A stretch of DNA of 64,000 nt from Paenibacillus sp. R14(2021) (GCF_019431355.1 NZ_CP080269.1:682001-746000); one strand, 5' to 3'. Positions 36,172-44,614 are shown, counted from the stretch's first letter. Program-made: numbers and translations. Notes: generated by a model not told the origin, from the sequence alone.

Positions 36172-37339
36172 ACGCAATCAGTTGCTTGTCTATATATTAA
36201 CACTGGGTGTATTCAGTATCTTAAATACCGAGATGGGCGTAATCGGAATCTTGCCTTTCATTGCGGACCACTTCGGTGTCAGCATTTCCACTGCTGGGTT
36301 AATCGTGAGTCTCTTTGCGCTGACGGTTGCCGTCTCTGGCCCCATATTACCTTCATTGTTTTCGCGGATGAACCGCAAGAAAGTCATGCTGTTTGTGCTT
36401 GGCATTTTTATTGTGAGTAATCTTGTTTCCGCTATCACAACAGACTTTACCGTATTATTGATTGCACGTGTCGTTCCGGCATTTTTCCATCCTGTTTATT
36501 GTTCAATGGCATTTACCGTCGCAGCTGCGTCCGTAAGCAAGGATGACGCTTCGAAGGCAGTGGCCAAAGTATTCGTTGGTGTGTCTGCAGGGATGGTGCT
36601 TGGCGTACCTGTCTCAAGTTTGATTGCTACCGCCACTTCGCTGGCTTATGCGATGTTGTTCTTTGCTGCTGTAACGACAGTCGCATTCATGGCAACACTT
36701 CTGTGCGTACCATCGATGCCTGTTGTGAAAAGTCTCACTTATGGTACTCAGTTACGCGTATTAAGAAGATCCATAATATGGCTCTCCGTTGCCGCTGTGA
36801 TCTTCATGAACGGAGCCGTATTCGGGGTGTACAGTTACCTTGCCGAGTATCTGAAAACCGTGACTAATTATGCCGGGAATACAATTAGTTTGATGTTATT
36901 CCTATATGGTGCGGCCAATATTGTTGGAAACATGATTGCAGGGAAGCTGCTTACCAATCATGCATTAAGAACGGTAATGACTTATCCGTTTGCGTTGGGA
37001 GCAGTTTACACCCTGCTTTTCATCATGGGACAGTTCAGTGTGCCAATGGCCATCATTATTTTGATTTGGGGAGTATTGGGCGGCATAGGAGGCAACATAA
37101 CTCAATATTGGATTGTGTCTGCATCACCTGAGGCTCCCGAATTCGCGAATGGCATCTTTCTGACATCCGCCAACCTGGGAACAACACTTGGTGCAAGTGT
37201 ATGCGGACTATTCATATCAGGTTTAAGTACGCAATACGTCGTACTTGGGGGAATCTTGTTCCTGATACTAAGCATCGCTGCAATTTATCCAAGAAACTTC
37301 ATGCACGGACAATTGGAGGTTTCCAATGATGCAAGATAA
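36161..37339 (+). CDS. MFS transporter (AraJ/sugar-efflux-like)
   Basis: The protein has 392 residues from ATG 36161, which overlaps the SDR stop by 11 bases. Frame-internal starts upstream lie wholly in the SDR gene. It has twelve TM segments: TLGVFSILNTEMGVIGILPF is TM1, as in the AraJ/YdhP (DHA1) exporters, and PSLFSRMNRKKVMLFVLGIF is the loop 2-3 motif A variant. It probably exports a metabolite or drug together with the SDR product. Confidence 0.88.
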   Translation: MTIKRNQLLVYILTLGVFSILNTEMGVIGILPFIADHFGVSISTAGLIVSLFALTVAVSGPILPSLFSRMNRKKVMLFVLGIFIVSNLVSAITTDFTVLLIARVVPAFFHPVYCSMAFTVAAASVSKDDASKAVAKVFVGVSAGMVLGVPVSSLIATATSLAYAMLFFAAVTTVAFMATLLCVPSMPVVKSLTYGTQLRVLRRSIIWLSVAAVIFMNGAVFGVYSYLAEYLKTVTNYAGNTISLMLFLYGAANIVGNMIAGKLLTNHALRTVMTYPFALGAVYTLLFIMGQFSVPMAIIILIWGVLGGIGGNITQYWIVSASPEAPEFANGIFLTSANLGTTLGASVCGLFISGLSTQYVVLGGILFLILSIAAIYPRNFMHGQLEVSNDAR

Positions 37340-37354
37340 GTCTTTCCTAGGGAC

Positions 37355-37382
37355 TTGATTTATTCCGACATCTTAGTACAAT
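37355..37382 (+). promoter_or_regulatory. Promoter with leaderless start
   Basis: TTGATT at 37355-37360 and TACAAT at 37377-37382 are separated by 16 bp. The next ATG follows six bases later at 37389, so transcription would start at or next to the start codon. The layout is the same as at the tetR gene (1610-1622). Confidence 0.55.
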
Positions 37383-37388
37383 AGTTTT

Positions 37389-37679
37389 ATGACTACTGAG
37401 AAGATATTGAATGATGAGCACAGGGCCAGAATATTTAAGGCATTAGCTGATGAAACAAGATTAGAAATCATACGAGGTCTATACGCTAACATGAAGGAGA
37501 TGAATTGCGGAGAAGTAAACGACATTCATGGTACTTCAAAATCGAATAATTCGTATCATTTGCGTACATTAAGGGAGGCGAAATTGATCACGGTACGTAA
37601 AGAAGCGCAAACGAGGTATATGAGCATTAATTTGGAGACCTTTCAGACTTACTTGCCCGGATTTCTTGATACGTTGTAG
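37389..37679 (+). CDS. ArsR-type winged-helix regulator
   Basis: The protein has 96 residues: HRARIFKALADETRLEIIRG, then CGEVNDIHGTSKSNNSYHLR and a wing. It lacks the Cys pairs of metal sensors, placing it with the ArsR-like group that controls efflux pumps (the preceding MFS gene is 50 bp upstream). A promoter with no leader precedes it. It is a separate unit or readthrough partner of the SDR-MFS operon. Confidence 0.85.
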   Translation: MTTEKILNDEHRARIFKALADETRLEIIRGLYANMKEMNCGEVNDIHGTSKSNNSYHLRTLREAKLITVRKEAQTRYMSINLETFQTYLPGFLDTL

Positions 37680-37787
37680 AAAGAAATCCTTTTTTTTACT
37701 CTTTAGTTCATAATTTATTGAATTACAAAACAACTGAAAAGGGCTAGGGCTTGTATCATAAATGCATGACGCGAGGGCGTACAACTA

Positions 37788-37855
37788 CGACAACAGGGCC
37801 TCCTGGGCGCTCGTTGGTCTCGACAACCCCGAGCTGTACAGGAGGCCCTGCTGTC
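37788..37855. repeat. Long GC-rich inverted repeat at edge of imported block
   Basis: CAGGGCCTCCTG at 37794-37805 and CAGGAGGCCCTG at 37839-37850 are perfect inverted 12-mers, extended by GACA/TGTC. The composition is far more G+C-rich than the neighbouring genome and joins the nitroreductase gene. It resembles a terminator or mobile-element end from a high-GC bacterium. Confidence 0.75.
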
Positions 37856-37935
37856 ATGCACACCCGCCTGAAAGATCACCCGACCGGGAAACCGCACTCG
37901 AACCCACGCTCACCTGATTGGTAGAGCAACGGCTT

Positions 37936-38601
37936 CTAACCCTCGACGAACCTGACCGTCTCGTCGAGCGGCGCCCGGCCCGTACGGGCGTGACTCACCG
38001 TGACGTCCTCGAACCCGATCGACATGCCGCAGAAGAGGATGAGATCTTCCGGGGGTGATAGGATCTCCGCGACGGTCTTGTGATACTTCGCCCACGCCAT
38101 CTGCGTACAACTGTGCAGCCCTTCGGCGCGGAGCAACAGCATGACGGTCTGCAGATACATGCCCACATCGGCCCATTGGGGCGGGCACATGTCGCGGTCG
38201 ATGTAGCAGAACAGGGCGGCGGGCGCGCCGAAACAGTCCCAGTTCGCGGAAGCGGCCCTCTGGCTCGCCTCCCTGTCCTCGCGCAAGATACCGAGTGCGC
38301 CGTAGCGCTGCTTGCCGAAGGCGGATCGGCGCTCGTGGTACGGGGACTTCAGTGCGGGCGGGTACTGATCGTACTCCGGCTCGTCCCAGGGGTCGCCTGC
38401 GGCTACGCGATCGCCGGCGCGCTTCTTGAGCTCGGTCAGCGGCGCGCCGGTCAGCACGTAGGCGTGCCACGGCTGGAGGTTCGATCCGGACGGCGACCAA
38501 GCCGCGGCGGACAGCACGCGCTCCAGCACCTCCTTCGGTATAGGCCGGTCGGTGAATCCGCGCACTGCCCGTCGGCTCGTCACCGCCTCATAGACGTCCA
38601 T
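37936..38601 (-). CDS. Nitroreductase family protein, high-GC
   Basis: The protein has 221 residues. FMN-binding landmarks are TSRRAVRGFTDRPIPKEVLE, AAWSPSGSNLQPWHAYVLTG, then a C-terminal ILFCGMSIGFEDV. The gene uses strongly G+C-rich codons, unlike both neighbours, and reads like an actinobacterial gene. It is translationally linked to the preceding truncated NmrA-like gene: its GGAAGGTGGG ribosome site lies within that gene's last codons. It would reduce nitro compounds or quinones with NAD(P)H. Recent acquisition is inferred. Confidence 0.88.
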   Translation of the reverse strand: MDVYEAVTSRRAVRGFTDRPIPKEVLERVLSAAAWSPSGSNLQPWHAYVLTGAPLTELKKRAGDRVAAGDPWDEPEYDQYPPALKSPYHERRSAFGKQRYGALGILREDREASQRAASANWDCFGAPAALFCYIDRDMCPPQWADVGMYLQTVMLLLRAEGLHSCTQMAWAKYHKTVAEILSPPEDLILFCGMSIGFEDVTVSHARTGRAPLDETVRFVEG

Positions 38602-39175
38602 GATCTCCCACCTTCCTATCTGTGCCGAAGTAGCGTGCGTGGACGTCTGTGGTCACCTGACGTGCGTCTTTGTTCGCGCTCAAAAATCGGCGCACGAGAT
38701 CGAGGCATATCTTTTCGGGGCCAGCCACTTCAACCATGCCATTCATAGGCACCCCGAGTGTGACGTCGGCCAGTGCAGCCGCAACGTCATCCGACAAGAT
38801 TGGCTGGAGAAATGCAGGCGACAAGCGAACAGTTTGTCCATCGCTGGCCTCTTGGGCGATGCCGCCGACGAACTCGAAGAACTGCGTTGCACGAAGGATG
38901 GTATAGGGAACGTTCGAAGCCTTGATCAGATTTTCTTGGGCCACCTTCGCTCGGTAGTACCCATTCTGGGGAAGACAGTCGGTGCCGACGACCGACAGTT
39001 CAACGTGATGTCCCTCACCAGCGGCCGCTTCTGCGGCCAGGAGATTGCGACCTGATGTCTCGAAGAACTCGCCTGTGCTAGGTGATGCCTCAACGACCTG
39101 ATGGCCAAGCTTCGTGAGCTTGTGAACAAGTTTTTTTCCGATGAGCCCACTGCCGCCAATAACCACAATCTTCAT
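38588..39175 (-). CDS. NmrA-like NAD(P)H-binding protein, with internal deletion and altered end
   Basis: The protein has 195 residues from ATG 39175 (GGAGG upstream; the frame is open to 39283). KIVVIGGSGLIGKKLVHKLT is the Rossmann start. Later SVVGTDCLPQNGYYRAKVAQ and YTILRATQFFEFVGGIA match atypical SDR/NmrA proteins. Family members continue from SPSTG into about 35 residues (ending ...SFED) before EFFETSGRNL; here the two are directly joined, so an in-frame deletion is likely. The C-terminus also deviates after HARYFGT, at the edge of the imported block. Function is probably impaired. Confidence 0.75.
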   Translation of the reverse strand: MKIVVIGGSGLIGKKLVHKLTKLGHQVVEASPSTGEFFETSGRNLLAAEAAAGEGHHVELSVVGTDCLPQNGYYRAKVAQENLIKASNVPYTILRATQFFEFVGGIAQEASDGQTVRLSPAFLQPILSDDVAAALADVTLGVPMNGMVEVAGPEKICLDLVRRFLSANKDARQVTTDVHARYFGTDRKVGDHGRL

Positions 39176-39256
39176 ACTGAACCTCCTACTTCGTAGCCCG
39201 GGCTTGTGATGTCTAAACATAAATTCTAATGATCGCTGGAAAGCCTTGGATAAGCA

Positions 39257-39277
39257 TTCTATGTAATTTCCATAGAA
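39257..39277. promoter_or_regulatory. Operator-like palindrome upstream of NmrA-like gene
   Basis: TTCTATG-TAATTTC-CATAGAA has perfect 7-bp arms, about 85 bp before the ATG at 39175. Its regulator is unknown. Confidence 0.4.
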
Positions 39278-39304
39278 GATCATATAGATAGCATTAGTAT
39301 TTCA

Positions 39305-39465
39305 TTAACGATGAGGATCATACCATGCAACAACGAAATCCAAGCTCCGTCGTTCATAATACGCTGAACCTGCATTAATATTTTTAAGAAACACTTTCGC
39401 ATTGCTTCCATCAGGGTTCGAATTCCACACATCCCCATGCTCCCAGTCAGATCGGATCCAGGGGT
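39305..39465 (-). pseudogene. Possible remnant of a coding sequence
   Basis: An open stretch on the minus strand ends at the TAA 39305-39307. It reads DPWIRSDWEHGDVWNSNPDG, then AYYERRSLDFVVAWYDPHR. Residue composition looks like real protein, but there is no start codon with a ribosome site and no recognised family. The rest of the 39278-39580 gap shows no other gene. Confidence 0.3.
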
Positions 39466-39580
39466 CAGTTTTTTGTTTTGTTTGAGAAAATAGGGACCGA
39501 AGTCTAAAGAAGAACAGTTTTAAACTGTCTGGTTCGGGTTATCCTGAAGATGGATATGAAAGTGGAGGCGAAGGGACAAC

Positions 39581-40747
39581 ATGGTGAAAGACAGATTATG
39601 GCGTCAGGATTTCGTAACGATCAGTTTATGTCATTTTTTTATCTTCATGACCTTTTATATTTTAGCCGTGACCTTGCCGCAGTTCGTACTCGAGGAGCTG
39701 CATGAGAATAAGCAAGGAATCGGACTTGTAATCACGCTTTTTGTTATTACTGCGGTCATTTCAAGACCTTTAACTGGGAAGTGGCTAGAAGAGATTAACA
39801 GACGCAAGCTTTTAGTTATTTCATTGATTATTTCCACGGTGTGCAGCTTTTTGTATACATGGATTGACAACAATTCCATGCTCCTCGGGCTGCGGATTAT
39901 TCATGGCTTTGCTTTTGGAATTGTGACCACATCCACTCCAGCCATTGCTCTGGATACGATCCCTGAAGATCGGAAAGGAGAGGGAGTCGGGTATTTTAGT
40001 TTGTTTATGAGTCTTGCGATGGTAATCGGGCCTTTTGTAGGCTTATGGATAACAGCGCAAGCTAGTTACGGTGTCTTGTTCCTAACAGTCGCTGTATTTT
40101 CGCTGCTGTCTTTATTGTTCGGGATGTTCACAAGTTTTCCTAAACATGCGGACCGTTCAACATCAGTAGCTGTTGTAAAGGGGTTTAGACGTTACATTGA
40201 GACGCCGGCAATACCTATTTCCATAGCAGGTTTTTTTCTTGCTTTTTCTTATGGTGCCTTATCTACATTTATCTCCGTATATGCCAAAACCCTTGGTCTG
40301 GAGCGTAGTGCAAGCTACTTCTTTGTCATACTCGCATTGATGATCCTTATAAGTCGTCCCTTTACCGGCCGATTGTTCGATCGAAAAGGAGAACATATCC
40401 TCGCTTATCCAGGAATCATCTTATTCATTATCGGGATGATTATGTTGAGCCAAGCTTATTCGACACCTGTATTTCTTATTTCGGCAGGAATTATTGGACT
40501 CGGATATGGCGCTATCTTTCCTAGCTTTATGACCATAGCGATTAAATCCTCTTCCGGTCATCGTAGAGGCGTCGCAATCAGTACGTTTTTAGTGTTTTTT
40601 GACTCAGGGTATGGGATAGGTTCTTATCTGCTCGGCATTCTTGCGGCAGTGACAAGCTATCACACGATGTATCTGATCGGTGGACTTCTTATGATAATAA
40701 CACTTGTCGTTTATTACTTATTCCATCATCGGAGACAGAAAATATAA
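39581..40747 (+). CDS. MFS transporter
   Basis: The protein has 388 residues with twelve TM segments: WRQDFVTISLCHFFIFMTFY is TM1, GKWLEEINRRKLLVISLIIS the loop 2-3 motif A, and motif C lies around VIGPFVGLWITAQASYG. The group is YfcJ/YhhS-like, sometimes linked to arabinose or glyphosate-type efflux. GGAGGCGAAGGG precedes the ATG. It lies just upstream of, but is separately promoted from, the MBL-MarR operon. Confidence 0.88.
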   Translation: MVKDRLWRQDFVTISLCHFFIFMTFYILAVTLPQFVLEELHENKQGIGLVITLFVITAVISRPLTGKWLEEINRRKLLVISLIISTVCSFLYTWIDNNSMLLGLRIIHGFAFGIVTTSTPAIALDTIPEDRKGEGVGYFSLFMSLAMVIGPFVGLWITAQASYGVLFLTVAVFSLLSLLFGMFTSFPKHADRSTSVAVVKGFRRYIETPAIPISIAGFFLAFSYGALSTFISVYAKTLGLERSASYFFVILALMILISRPFTGRLFDRKGEHILAYPGIILFIIGMIMLSQAYSTPVFLISAGIIGLGYGAIFPSFMTIAIKSSSGHRRGVAISTFLVFFDSGYGIGSYLLGILAAVTSYHTMYLIGGLLMIITLVVYYLFHHRRQKI

Positions 40748-40774
40748 GTTATCGCACTCACCTTCTCCCCGAAT

Positions 40775-40824
40775 TTGCATAATAGATGACACGTCATTTA
40801 TAGTATTAGATGACAGAACATCTA
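40775..40824 (+). promoter_or_regulatory. Promoter and duplicated MarR-type operator of the MBL operon
   Basis: TTGCAT (40775-40780) and TATAGT (40799-40804) are 18 bp apart. The spacer contains ATGAC-AC-GTCAT, and TAGATG-ACAGAA-CATCTA follows at 40807-40824. Both share the direct repeat TAGATGACA, with a 24-bp period. Occupancy would block the promoter and the ribosome site. Confidence 0.7.
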
Positions 40825-40839
40825 AAGGAGGGGAGTTTT

Positions 40840-41646
40840 ATGACCAAAATTCATGTATGGCAAACTGGATCCGTTCGCATTGACCGTTCTCTAGCTTTTC
40901 GGGAGAAAACGATGCACCCTGCCCCTTATACAGGTTTTATGCGTTCAGAATCCTGCAAAACTTGGGTTCCCGTTTCCACGTATCTTATTGATCATCCAAA
41001 AGGACGAGTTCTAATCGATACGGGGTGGCATGAAGACATGCGTACAAATCCGAAGCGTCACTTGGGATGGTTTTCTCACGCGATGTTTCAGGGGAAACTG
41101 CCGGCCGGACAGTCGATTAGAGAGCAATTGGAGACTTTGGGACTTAAGGCCGCGGACCTCGATTATGTGCTTCTCACGCATCTACATTCAGATCATGTTA
41201 GCGGAGTCAGCCATGTTCGCAGTGCGAGAAGAATCCTAACTAGTGAAGTGGAATGGAAAGCAGCTGAAAAGGATTTCGGCTATATCCGTTCGATGTGGCG
41301 CGACGTACCGATTGATACCTTTTCATTGGAAACCATTCCGTTCGGTCCTTACAATAAAGGAATCGACTTGTTTCAGGATGGTTCAGTGTATCTCGTACAT
41401 ACGCCAGGGCACAGTAAGGGACAATTTTCGGTCATGGTCGCTACATCACAGGGTTGGGTACTGATCGTAGCGGATGTGGGCTATGCACAACGATCTTGGA
41501 AGGAATTAATACTCCCCGGATTAACGACGAACAAAAGGGAGGCGAGCAGTTCGCTCCAATGGGTAAGTGATTTTTCCAAAAGGGACGACTGTCGCATCGT
41601 GTTGGCTAATCATGACCCGGAAGTCATTCCACATATTATTGCTTAA
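40840..41646 (+). CDS. Metallo-beta-lactamase fold hydrolase (AHL-lactonase-like)
   Basis: The protein has 268 residues from ATG 40840 (AAAGGAGGGG upstream; an ATG at 40810 lies in the operator). The dinuclear metal motif is LLTHLHSDHVSG (His114, His116, Asp118, His119), with a later HTPGHSKGQ and the final NHDPEV. It resembles N-acyl-homoserine lactonases (AiiA-like) in architecture, including the early STYLIDHPKGRVLIDTGW strand pair, but substrate is not proven. It is the first gene of a two-gene operon with a MarR regulator. Confidence 0.85.
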   Translation: MTKIHVWQTGSVRIDRSLAFREKTMHPAPYTGFMRSESCKTWVPVSTYLIDHPKGRVLIDTGWHEDMRTNPKRHLGWFSHAMFQGKLPAGQSIREQLETLGLKAADLDYVLLTHLHSDHVSGVSHVRSARRILTSEVEWKAAEKDFGYIRSMWRDVPIDTFSLETIPFGPYNKGIDLFQDGSVYLVHTPGHSKGQFSVMVATSQGWVLIVADVGYAQRSWKELILPGLTTNKREASSSLQWVSDFSKRDDCRIVLANHDPEVIPHIIA

Positions 41647-41668
41647 TGAATTGGAGAACCAGACGACT

Positions 41669-42136
41669 ATGCCTCATTTCGAAACTGAACGTTTCCGGTA
41701 TTTTATTCTCGCTGCTCAACGACTAGGAAACAGGCAATTGAACGAATTTATGAAGACAATCCATTTAACCGCGTCTCAAGCAGAGGTCATCCGCGTACTT
41801 GAACAACGACAGCCGCTTTCGTTAAAGGAATTGGGAGGATTGTTAGTATGTGAGTCCGGAAGTCCATCTCGTTTAATCGATCGGATGGCAGAAGAAGCAT
41901 TATTGGAGAAAGTCGTGAACCCTTCCGATGCGAGGTATCTGTTATTGCAGCTGACGGAGAAAGGGATAGAAAAAGCCGAGCACATTAAAGACTTCGAGTC
42001 CAAAATGTATCAAGACTTAGAGCAGCTAATTACTCCAAGTGAATTAGCAATGGTAACGGATACACTCGAAAAGCTGATAAGCCAATTTTCGATAATTGAC
42101 ACCCTTAGACGCCGGAATTTTTTGCGTAATTCATAA
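41669..42136 (+). CDS. MarR family transcriptional regulator
   Basis: The protein has 155 residues from ATG 41669 (GGAG 12 bases upstream). The winged helix appears as TASQAEVIRVLEQRQPLSLK, then SPSRLIDRMAEEALLEKVVN and the DARYLLLQLTEKG wing. It follows the MBL gene by 22 bp and probably represses the operon through the duplicated TAGATGACA sites upstream. Confidence 0.88.
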   Translation: MPHFETERFRYFILAAQRLGNRQLNEFMKTIHLTASQAEVIRVLEQRQPLSLKELGGLLVCESGSPSRLIDRMAEEALLEKVVNPSDARYLLLQLTEKGIEKAEHIKDFESKMYQDLEQLITPSELAMVTDTLEKLISQFSIIDTLRRRNFLRNS

Positions 42137-42295
42137 TCTTGATGGGAGATGCTGTTGGTTCCGTTGTTCTGCGTACAATAGGATACCCTCCATATTTTTG
42201 GATAAGATAACATATGCTTATTTTTCCGTTGGGAAATTGTCCGCATCCCCCAGCAAAGTGTACCGACAAACATCTATCCTATTGAGGTGAAACAG

Positions 42296-43558
42296 ATGAG
42301 CGAGAACGATTACATGAAGGTAATTCACAAAATCGCAAAAAACTATTCAGGCCCACTCGGCGCTAGTGACCTAATCGAACGAGCTGGCAGTGCCAAATTC
42401 ACGCTGCTTGGTGAGGCTTCCCATGGAACCTCCGAATTTTATACGCACCGAGCGGCTTTATCTAAACGTCTCATCGAGGAAAAAGGGTATACCTTTATCG
42501 CCGTCGAAGGGGATTGGCCTTCGTGCTTTGCGCTGAATCGATATATTAAGGGACATGCCGGATCCAATGTGCGGGAAGCCCTGAAGGATTTTGCCCGTTG
42601 GCCGACTTGGATGTGGGCTAACCAAGAGATTGCCGAATTCGCGGAATGGCTTCGAAGCTATAATTCGGGAAAACCCGAGGAAGAGAAGGTTGGCTTCTAC
42701 GGAATCGACGTGTACAGCCTGTGGGAGTCATTGAACGAGCTGCTAGGTTACTTGGAATCGAAGGGCGGCGAGGCGTTAGAGGCTGCCAAGCGCGTATTCG
42801 AGTGTTTCGAGCCGCACGGTGGTGACGAGCAAAGCTATGGCGTGGCTTCGTCGTTGTATGGCGAGGGCTGTGAAGACGAGGTCGTCCGTTTGCTGCGCCG
42901 GCTGCAAGACAAGTGGAAGGATTCCGTGCTCATACAAGACCGAGAGCAAGAGCTAAGTGCAGAGTTGAACGCCCTAGCCGTCCATGATGCGGAGAACTAT
43001 TACCGAACAATGATTCGTTACGATGCCCAATCTTGGAACGTTCGGGATCGTCATATGGTGGAAGTTCTTGAGAAGCTGATGGCATTCCATGGGGAGAGCG
43101 CACGAGCAATTGTGTGGGAGCACAACACGCATATCGGGGATGCAAGAGCGACGGACATGAAAGACGAAGGCATGGTCAACGTCGGCCAATTGCTTAGGGA
43201 GAAGTACGGGGAAGATGTATACGCCGTTGGATTCGGCACGTATGAAGGAAGCGTTATCGCAGGAAGATCGTGGGGAGCACCTGCCCAAGAGATGACCGTT
43301 CCGCCCGCGATGCACGGAAGCTGGGAGGAGCTGCTTCACCGGCTCGGTCCGAAAGACAAGCTTCTACTTTTCCCCGCGAACGATTCTGTATTGGACGAAG
43401 CCATTCTCGGACACCGAGCGATCGGCGTCGTGTATCACCCCGAAAGAGAGAGGGGGAATTACGTTCCGACTTGTCTGTCTAAGCGTTATGATGCATTTAT
43501 CTATATCGGCCAGACGAAGGCGTTGTCTCCGCTCGTGTTCGAACCCGTACAGGCTTGA
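42296..43558 (+). CDS. Erythromycin esterase family protein
   Basis: The protein has 420 residues from ATG 42296, with GAGGTG upstream. Hallmarks are LLGEASHGTSEFYTHRAAL (Glu40 and His43 of the EreA active site), FIAVEGDWPSCFALNRYI, and VWEHNTHIGDARATDM. In the characterised enzymes these hydrolyse macrolide lactones, but most chromosomal homologues, including succinoglycan-related ones, have unknown substrates. It lies immediately upstream of the cassette array with its own terminator and is not itself a cassette. Confidence 0.88.
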   Translation: MSENDYMKVIHKIAKNYSGPLGASDLIERAGSAKFTLLGEASHGTSEFYTHRAALSKRLIEEKGYTFIAVEGDWPSCFALNRYIKGHAGSNVREALKDFARWPTWMWANQEIAEFAEWLRSYNSGKPEEEKVGFYGIDVYSLWESLNELLGYLESKGGEALEAAKRVFECFEPHGGDEQSYGVASSLYGEGCEDEVVRLLRRLQDKWKDSVLIQDREQELSAELNALAVHDAENYYRTMIRYDAQSWNVRDRHMVEVLEKLMAFHGESARAIVWEHNTHIGDARATDMKDEGMVNVGQLLREKYGEDVYAVGFGTYEGSVIAGRSWGAPAQEMTVPPAMHGSWEELLHRLGPKDKLLLFPANDSVLDEAILGHRAIGVVYHPERERGNYVPTCLSKRYDAFIYIGQTKALSPLVFEPVQA

Positions 43559-43589
43559 AGATCTCAGAATCGAAAATTAAAGTTGACGA

Positions 43590-43617
43590 GATGACTTAGA
43601 AAAAGTCATCTTTTTTT
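43590..43617 (+). terminator. Intrinsic terminator
   Basis: GATGACTT-AGAAA-AAGTCATC stem-loop with T7 tail. It ends the esterase gene and isolates the cassette array leader. The sequence between it and 43,786 shows no gene. Confidence 0.88.
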
Positions 43618-43785
43618 ATGGGTAAAAGAACGGAAAAAATAAACCTCTTCAAGATAAAAGAGGTCAACCAGTAAAAACAGACTGACCTCATAAAACGAAA
43701 CGGGCTGGATAGTGCAAAAAGTCACTTAATTTGTTGGTTTTTGCAAACGCGGGTTCAAACCAAGACCATTCATTCAACTAACTTG

Positions 43786-43863
43786 CAGCAGGATAGTTAA
43801 ATAATTTTCACGAATATGTATAAAATTGAAGTGTTTGCGAAGTTCGTAAATATGACGTTAGGC
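43786..43863 (+). other. Array-leading att site (attI-like or short attC)
   Basis: About 78 bp before the first cassette, ending in GACGTTAGGC with the core GTTRRRY (43857-43863). The 26 bases 43835-43860 recur identically at 63971-63996, and the CAGCAGGATAG start recurs too. The right arm TTCGTAAATATGACGTTA resembles the right arm of the four full attC sites downstream. It has no preceding gene cassette, hence the attI-like reading. Confidence 0.7.
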
Positions 43864-43886
43864 GACATCAGATGTCAGGAGGATAT

Positions 43887-44456
43887 ATGAATTTAAATCA
43901 ATGGACGGATTTAAACTATTTATTGAAAGGAAATGCAACTCAAGCTGAGGTTTATCAGCTTTTGCAGGAGCATAAAATACTAGATTTACTTGGAGAATAT
44001 AACCCGATTCTGGTTGGTACAGTTCCAATCGAGATAAATGTCATTGGTAGCGATCTTGATATTATTTGCGAAGTACAAGACTTTATTAAATTTGAATTAA
44101 TAGCTAGAGAGAAGTTTAGTACCTATCTTGGATTTTCCGTAACGAAAGAGATGGAAAGAATCACAATCAATTTCACAATTAAGGATTGGCCCATTGAGGT
44201 TTTCGGGCAAGGTATGGATACAACTGAACAAAACGGTTTTAAACATATGATCATTGAATACAGAATGTTAGAACTGTATGGACATAATTTCAAAAAACAG
44301 ATAATTAAATTAAAGCAGACAGGCCTAAAAACGGAACCGGCATTTACAAAACTATTAAACCTAAAGGGAGACCCATATTTGAAATTGTTAGAACTATATA
44401 ATTGCAAAGACGAAGAATTAAGGGAGATGTGGATTGATTCAGATGACGTCGCCTAA
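43887..44456 (+). CDS. Cassette 1: DUF4269 (nucleotidyltransferase-like) protein
   Basis: The protein has 189 residues from ATG 43887 with AGGAGG upstream. GTVPIEINVIGSDLDIICEV (about residues 46-65) shows the G-S-x-L-D-I pattern of minimal nucleotidyltransferases, as in DUF4269 proteins. EKFSTYLGFSVTKEMERI follows, then a helical C-terminus. Its TAA lies inside the first core box (GCCTAAC) of the following attC, a hallmark of cassette genes. Biological role unknown. Confidence 0.82.
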   Translation: MNLNQWTDLNYLLKGNATQAEVYQLLQEHKILDLLGEYNPILVGTVPIEINVIGSDLDIICEVQDFIKFELIAREKFSTYLGFSVTKEMERITINFTIKDWPIEVFGQGMDTTEQNGFKHMIIEYRMLELYGHNFKKQIIKLKQTGLKTEPAFTKLLNLKGDPYLKLLELYNCKDEELREMWIDSDDVA

Positions 44457-44614
44457 CACCGTATTCACGCTGCGGGCTTACGCCCTTGGTCCGGACCGAA
44501 GTAGAGAAGCCAGGTAGTGGATTCAGCTGGACAACCACTGCGAGGCTAAGTCTGACGACCCGTTCCCTCCAGTCACTTAAGCCTCTCGGGTTCGTGAATA
44601 CAGTAACGTTATAT
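44451..44614 (+). other. attC-like site 1
   Basis: A 164-bp imperfect palindrome. R'' is GCCTAAC (44451-44457), R' is GTTATAT (44608-44614). The outer arms GTATTCACG and CGTGAATAC are perfect complements, with inner GGGC/GCCC and GGTCCGGACC hairpins. Left and right spacers differ in length (ACC versus AGTAAC), giving the asymmetry needed for strand choice. CGCCTAAC is the reverse complement of cassette 1's start. Confidence 0.85.

Noticed and set aside
37895-37945. tRNA gene near the nitroreductase
   Set aside because: GGTAGAGCA and CTTCTAA resemble D and anticodon parts, but no acceptor stem or T arm can be closed. At most a fragment.
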